Assembly: GCA_964242215.1 (NCBI GenBank)
Contig: CAXTCJ010000004.1
Span: forward strand, 1 to 64,000
Direction: 5' to 3'
Source of the DNA: LMUY01 sp964242215
GTDB taxonomy: Bacteria > Pseudomonadota > Alphaproteobacteria > Acetobacterales > Acetobacteraceae
Length of the DNA: 64,000 bases
Part shown: piece by piece, positions 62,286-64,000 of the stretch
How positions within the stretch are numbered: the first letter of the stretch is position 1
Layout of the letters: the number at the start of each line of letters is the position of its first letter
Notes under the pieces: model-generated
Told to the model about the DNA's origin: nothing
The model's database searches: none
The model's input: the letters and a program-made list of their open reading frames with translations, nothing else
Translations under genes and position numbers: made by a program

Positions 62286-63026
62286 TTATCGCATCCCGAG
62301 GACGTCCATCATGTCGTATAAGCCGGGTTGGCGGCCCGCGAGCCAGATCGCCGCCTGAACCGCACCAACGGCAAAGGCCCGGCGGTCGAATGCGCGGTGC
62401 GTGATCGCGATATGCTCATCCCCGGCCGCGAACAGCAGCGTGTGTTCGCCGACGACCTGCCCACCGCGCACGGCGGCAAACCCGATTGTGCCTTCCGCGC
62501 GCGGGCCGGTATGCCCGTCCCGGCCGCTGACCATCACGTCGTCGAGCACGACGCCACGCCCGCGGGCAACCGCCCGGCCCAGGCCGATCGCCGTTCCGGA
62601 CGGTGCGTCCACCTTCTGCCGATGGTGCATCTCCACGATCTCGGCATCATAACGATTCGCTGGCAGGGCAGCCGCGAAGCGCTCAGCCATTGCGAGCACG
62701 AGGTTGACCCCGGGGGCGAAGTTCGGCGCGTAGACGATCGGAATGACGGCGGAGGCCTCGGCGACCGCCTGCTCGTCCGCGGCGGTCAGTCCGGACGTCC
62801 CGAGCACCCAACCCAGGCCGGATCGTGCGAGTAATGTCGCGTGGCCCGTGACGCTTTGTGCATTGGTGAAGTCGATCGCCACGTCGGCGACAGCCACAAT
62901 CTGCTCGAGGGGCGTGCCGGAGCGTGACGATCCACCCGCGAAGGGAAGGCCGATGCGAAGCACCTCCTCCTCAAGCAACAGTCCCATTCGCCCACTGCGG
63001 CCGATGATTGCAACCCGCGGGCTCAC
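62286..63026 (-). CDS. dapB: 4-Hydroxy-tetrahydrodipicolinate reductase
   Basis: NAD(P)H-dependent reductase of lysine/diaminopimelate synthesis, 246 aa from GTG 63026. N-terminal nucleotide motif A-I-I-G-R-S-G-R-M-G and the DapB signature E-M-H-H-R-Q-K-V-D-A-P-S-G-T-A. It follows dnaJ by 160 bp on the same strand, a common alphaproteobacterial order. Confidence 0.96.
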   Translation of the reverse strand: MSPRVAIIGRSGRMGLLLEEEVLRIGLPFAGGSSRSGTPLEQIVAVADVAIDFTNAQSVTGHATLLARSGLGWVLGTSGLTAADEQAVAEASAVIPIVYAPNFAPGVNLVLAMAERFAAALPANRYDAEIVEMHHRQKVDAPSGTAIGLGRAVARGRGVVLDDVMVSGRDGHTGPRAEGTIGFAAVRGGQVVGEHTLLFAAGDEHIAITHRAFDRRAFAVGAVQAAIWLAGRQPGLYDMMDVLGMR

Positions 63027-63186
63027 GAGGCGGGCTTCGGCGGCACGGCGTCAACCGCGGATGGGGGGGACATCCGCAGGTGCCATGCCGCCGACACGTG
63101 AGCCACGACGGATCGGGGGGGAGCCGCCGCGGTCATGGCCTGATACGCCAACCCCGCCCCGGAGTTCCGTCCATTACGACTGGGCG

Positions 63187-64000
63187 TCACGATCGTCCGT
63201 CGAAGAATGCCGCCACCTTGGCGAAGAACCCCTCGCTCTCGGGGCTACCATTCTTGTGCCGCTGTGCCTCGGCTTCGAATTCTTCCAGCAGCTCGCGCTG
63301 GCGTTTGGTCAGGTGCTGCGGGGTTTCGACCGCCACTTGGACGTACATGTCGCCGCGGGCGGCACTCCGCAGAACCGAAAAGCCCTTGCCGCGAAGGCGG
63401 AACTGGTCGCCCGTCTGCGTCCCCGGCGTGACCTTCACTTTGGCGCGCGTGCCGTCGATCACGGGCACTTCCACGTCACCGCCCAAGGCGGCCTGGGTCA
63501 GCCGCAGCGGCACGCGGCAGTAAACGTTGGCACCGTCGCGCTGGAAGATGTCGTGCGGGCGGATGGCCACATGCACATACAGATCCCCGGCCGGGGCGCC
63601 GGCTGCTCCCGCCTCGCCCTCGCCCGCCAAACGAATGCGCACGCCGTCTTCCACACCCGCAGGGATGGCAACCGAGAGCGTGCGCTCACGCGGAACAGTG
63701 CCAGCACCCTGACAGACACGGCAGGGATTGCGGACAATGCGGCCGGCCCCGCCGCAGGTTGGGCAGGAGCGTTCGACAAGGAAGAACCCCTGCTGAGCTC
63801 GGACCTTGCCAGAGCCACCGCAGGTCGAGCAGGTGTCGCGCTCGGCTTGCTTGTTCGCTGACCCGGTCCCATTGCACGCATCGCAAGCAACGCGACTTGG
63901 TACCCGAAGGTCTACCTTCGACCCTGTGAAGGCATCGGTGAGATCGATTTCGACCTGCGCGCGTAGGTCGGACCCGGCCCGCGTCCGGCTGCCGCCAGCG
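63187..64000 (-). CDS. dnaJ: Chaperone DnaJ, 5' end outside window
   Basis: Hsp40 co-chaperone of DnaK. 270 C-terminal residues are visible; the frame is open to the window edge. Four zinc-binding repeats are intact: C-D-A-C-N-G-T-G, C-S-T-C-G-G-S-G, C-P-T-C-G-G-A-G and C-R-V-C-Q-G-A-G. The two C-terminal substrate domains follow, with R-L-R-G-K-G near residue 200 of the visible part. The J domain and start lie beyond base 64000; dnaK is expected further upstream. Confidence 0.97.
   Translation of the reverse strand, partial: AGGSRTRAGSDLRAQVEIDLTDAFTGSKVDLRVPSRVACDACNGTGSANKQAERDTCSTCGGSGKVRAQQGFFLVERSCPTCGGAGRIVRNPCRVCQGAGTVPRERTLSVAIPAGVEDGVRIRLAGEGEAGAAGAPAGDLYVHVAIRPHDIFQRDGANVYCRVPLRLTQAALGGDVEVPVIDGTRAKVKVTPGTQTGDQFRLRGKGFSVLRSAARGDMYVQVAVETPQHLTKRQRELLEEFEAEAQRHKNGSPESEGFFAKVAAFFDGRS

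Noticed and set aside
63027..63186. Possible small gene between dnaJ and dapB
   Set aside because: Only Pro/Arg-rich short frames without ribosome sites.

Overview
The window is about two-thirds G+C, densely coded, and has many 4-nt ATGA/GTGA gene overlaps. The dnaJ-dapB order, a complete tad pilus locus, a hut operon with HutF and HutC, a class II ribonucleotide reductase and several hybrid histidine kinases point to an alphaproteobacterium. Acetobacteraceae (Rhodopila/Rhodovastum-like) is a reasonable but unproven guess. No rRNA, tRNA, CRISPR array, transposase or phage gene was seen.

Layout. 1-6540: end of an MFS exporter, the B12-dependent ribonucleotide reductase nrdJ between two inverted copies of a ~145-bp element, then a GT2 glycosyltransferase/GMC oxidoreductase pair. 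6645-12735: accessory catabolism, with an NtaA/DszA-type flavin monooxygenase, an HpaB-family monooxygenase with its MFS carrier, an RraA-fold protein and an ornithine-cyclodeaminase-like protein. 12750-23632: histidine degradation (hutU, hutH, hutI leftward; hutF, hutC rightward), followed by a second flavin monooxygenase and a polar-amino-acid ABC transporter. Two matching palindromic sites, one in the hutI-hutF gap and one before the monooxygenase/ABC operon, suggest both are under HutC. 23792-27165: an SsuABC/TauABC-type transporter and a lone family-3 binding protein. 27402-31472: argG, a secreted hydrolase, an MFS transporter and a 63-aa membrane protein.

31519-43873 is a signalling block: three hybrid sensor kinases in a row, one with Asn in place of the phospho-accepting His, an EAL c-di-GMP phosphodiesterase, a GH8 glucanase and an OmpR-type regulator. 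43913-57173 is a tad/flp pilus locus: leftward flp, cpaA, cpaB, cpaC, short cpaD, tadZ, tadA, tadB, tadC, tadD; rightward a GT-C-like membrane protein and three TadE/F/G-type pseudopilins, with a lytic transglycosylase at the divergence point. The 56-aa Flp pilin sits between two RNA hairpins. 57494-59502 encodes an ExoY/WcaJ-type polyprenyl-phosphate sugar transferase and a small membrane protein that resembles the 63-aa one. Signalling, pilus and polysaccharide genes together suggest control of surface attachment and biofilm.

59720-64000: class II aldolase, a coupled 50-aa ORF, an acyl-CoA ligase, then dapB and the C-terminal part of dnaJ (5' end outside the window). Three families of short intergenic hairpin repeats are scattered in the first 28 kb; one has supplied the last codons of a gene. 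Start codons were moved from the longest ORF where a Shine-Dalgarno or a gene overlap supported it.
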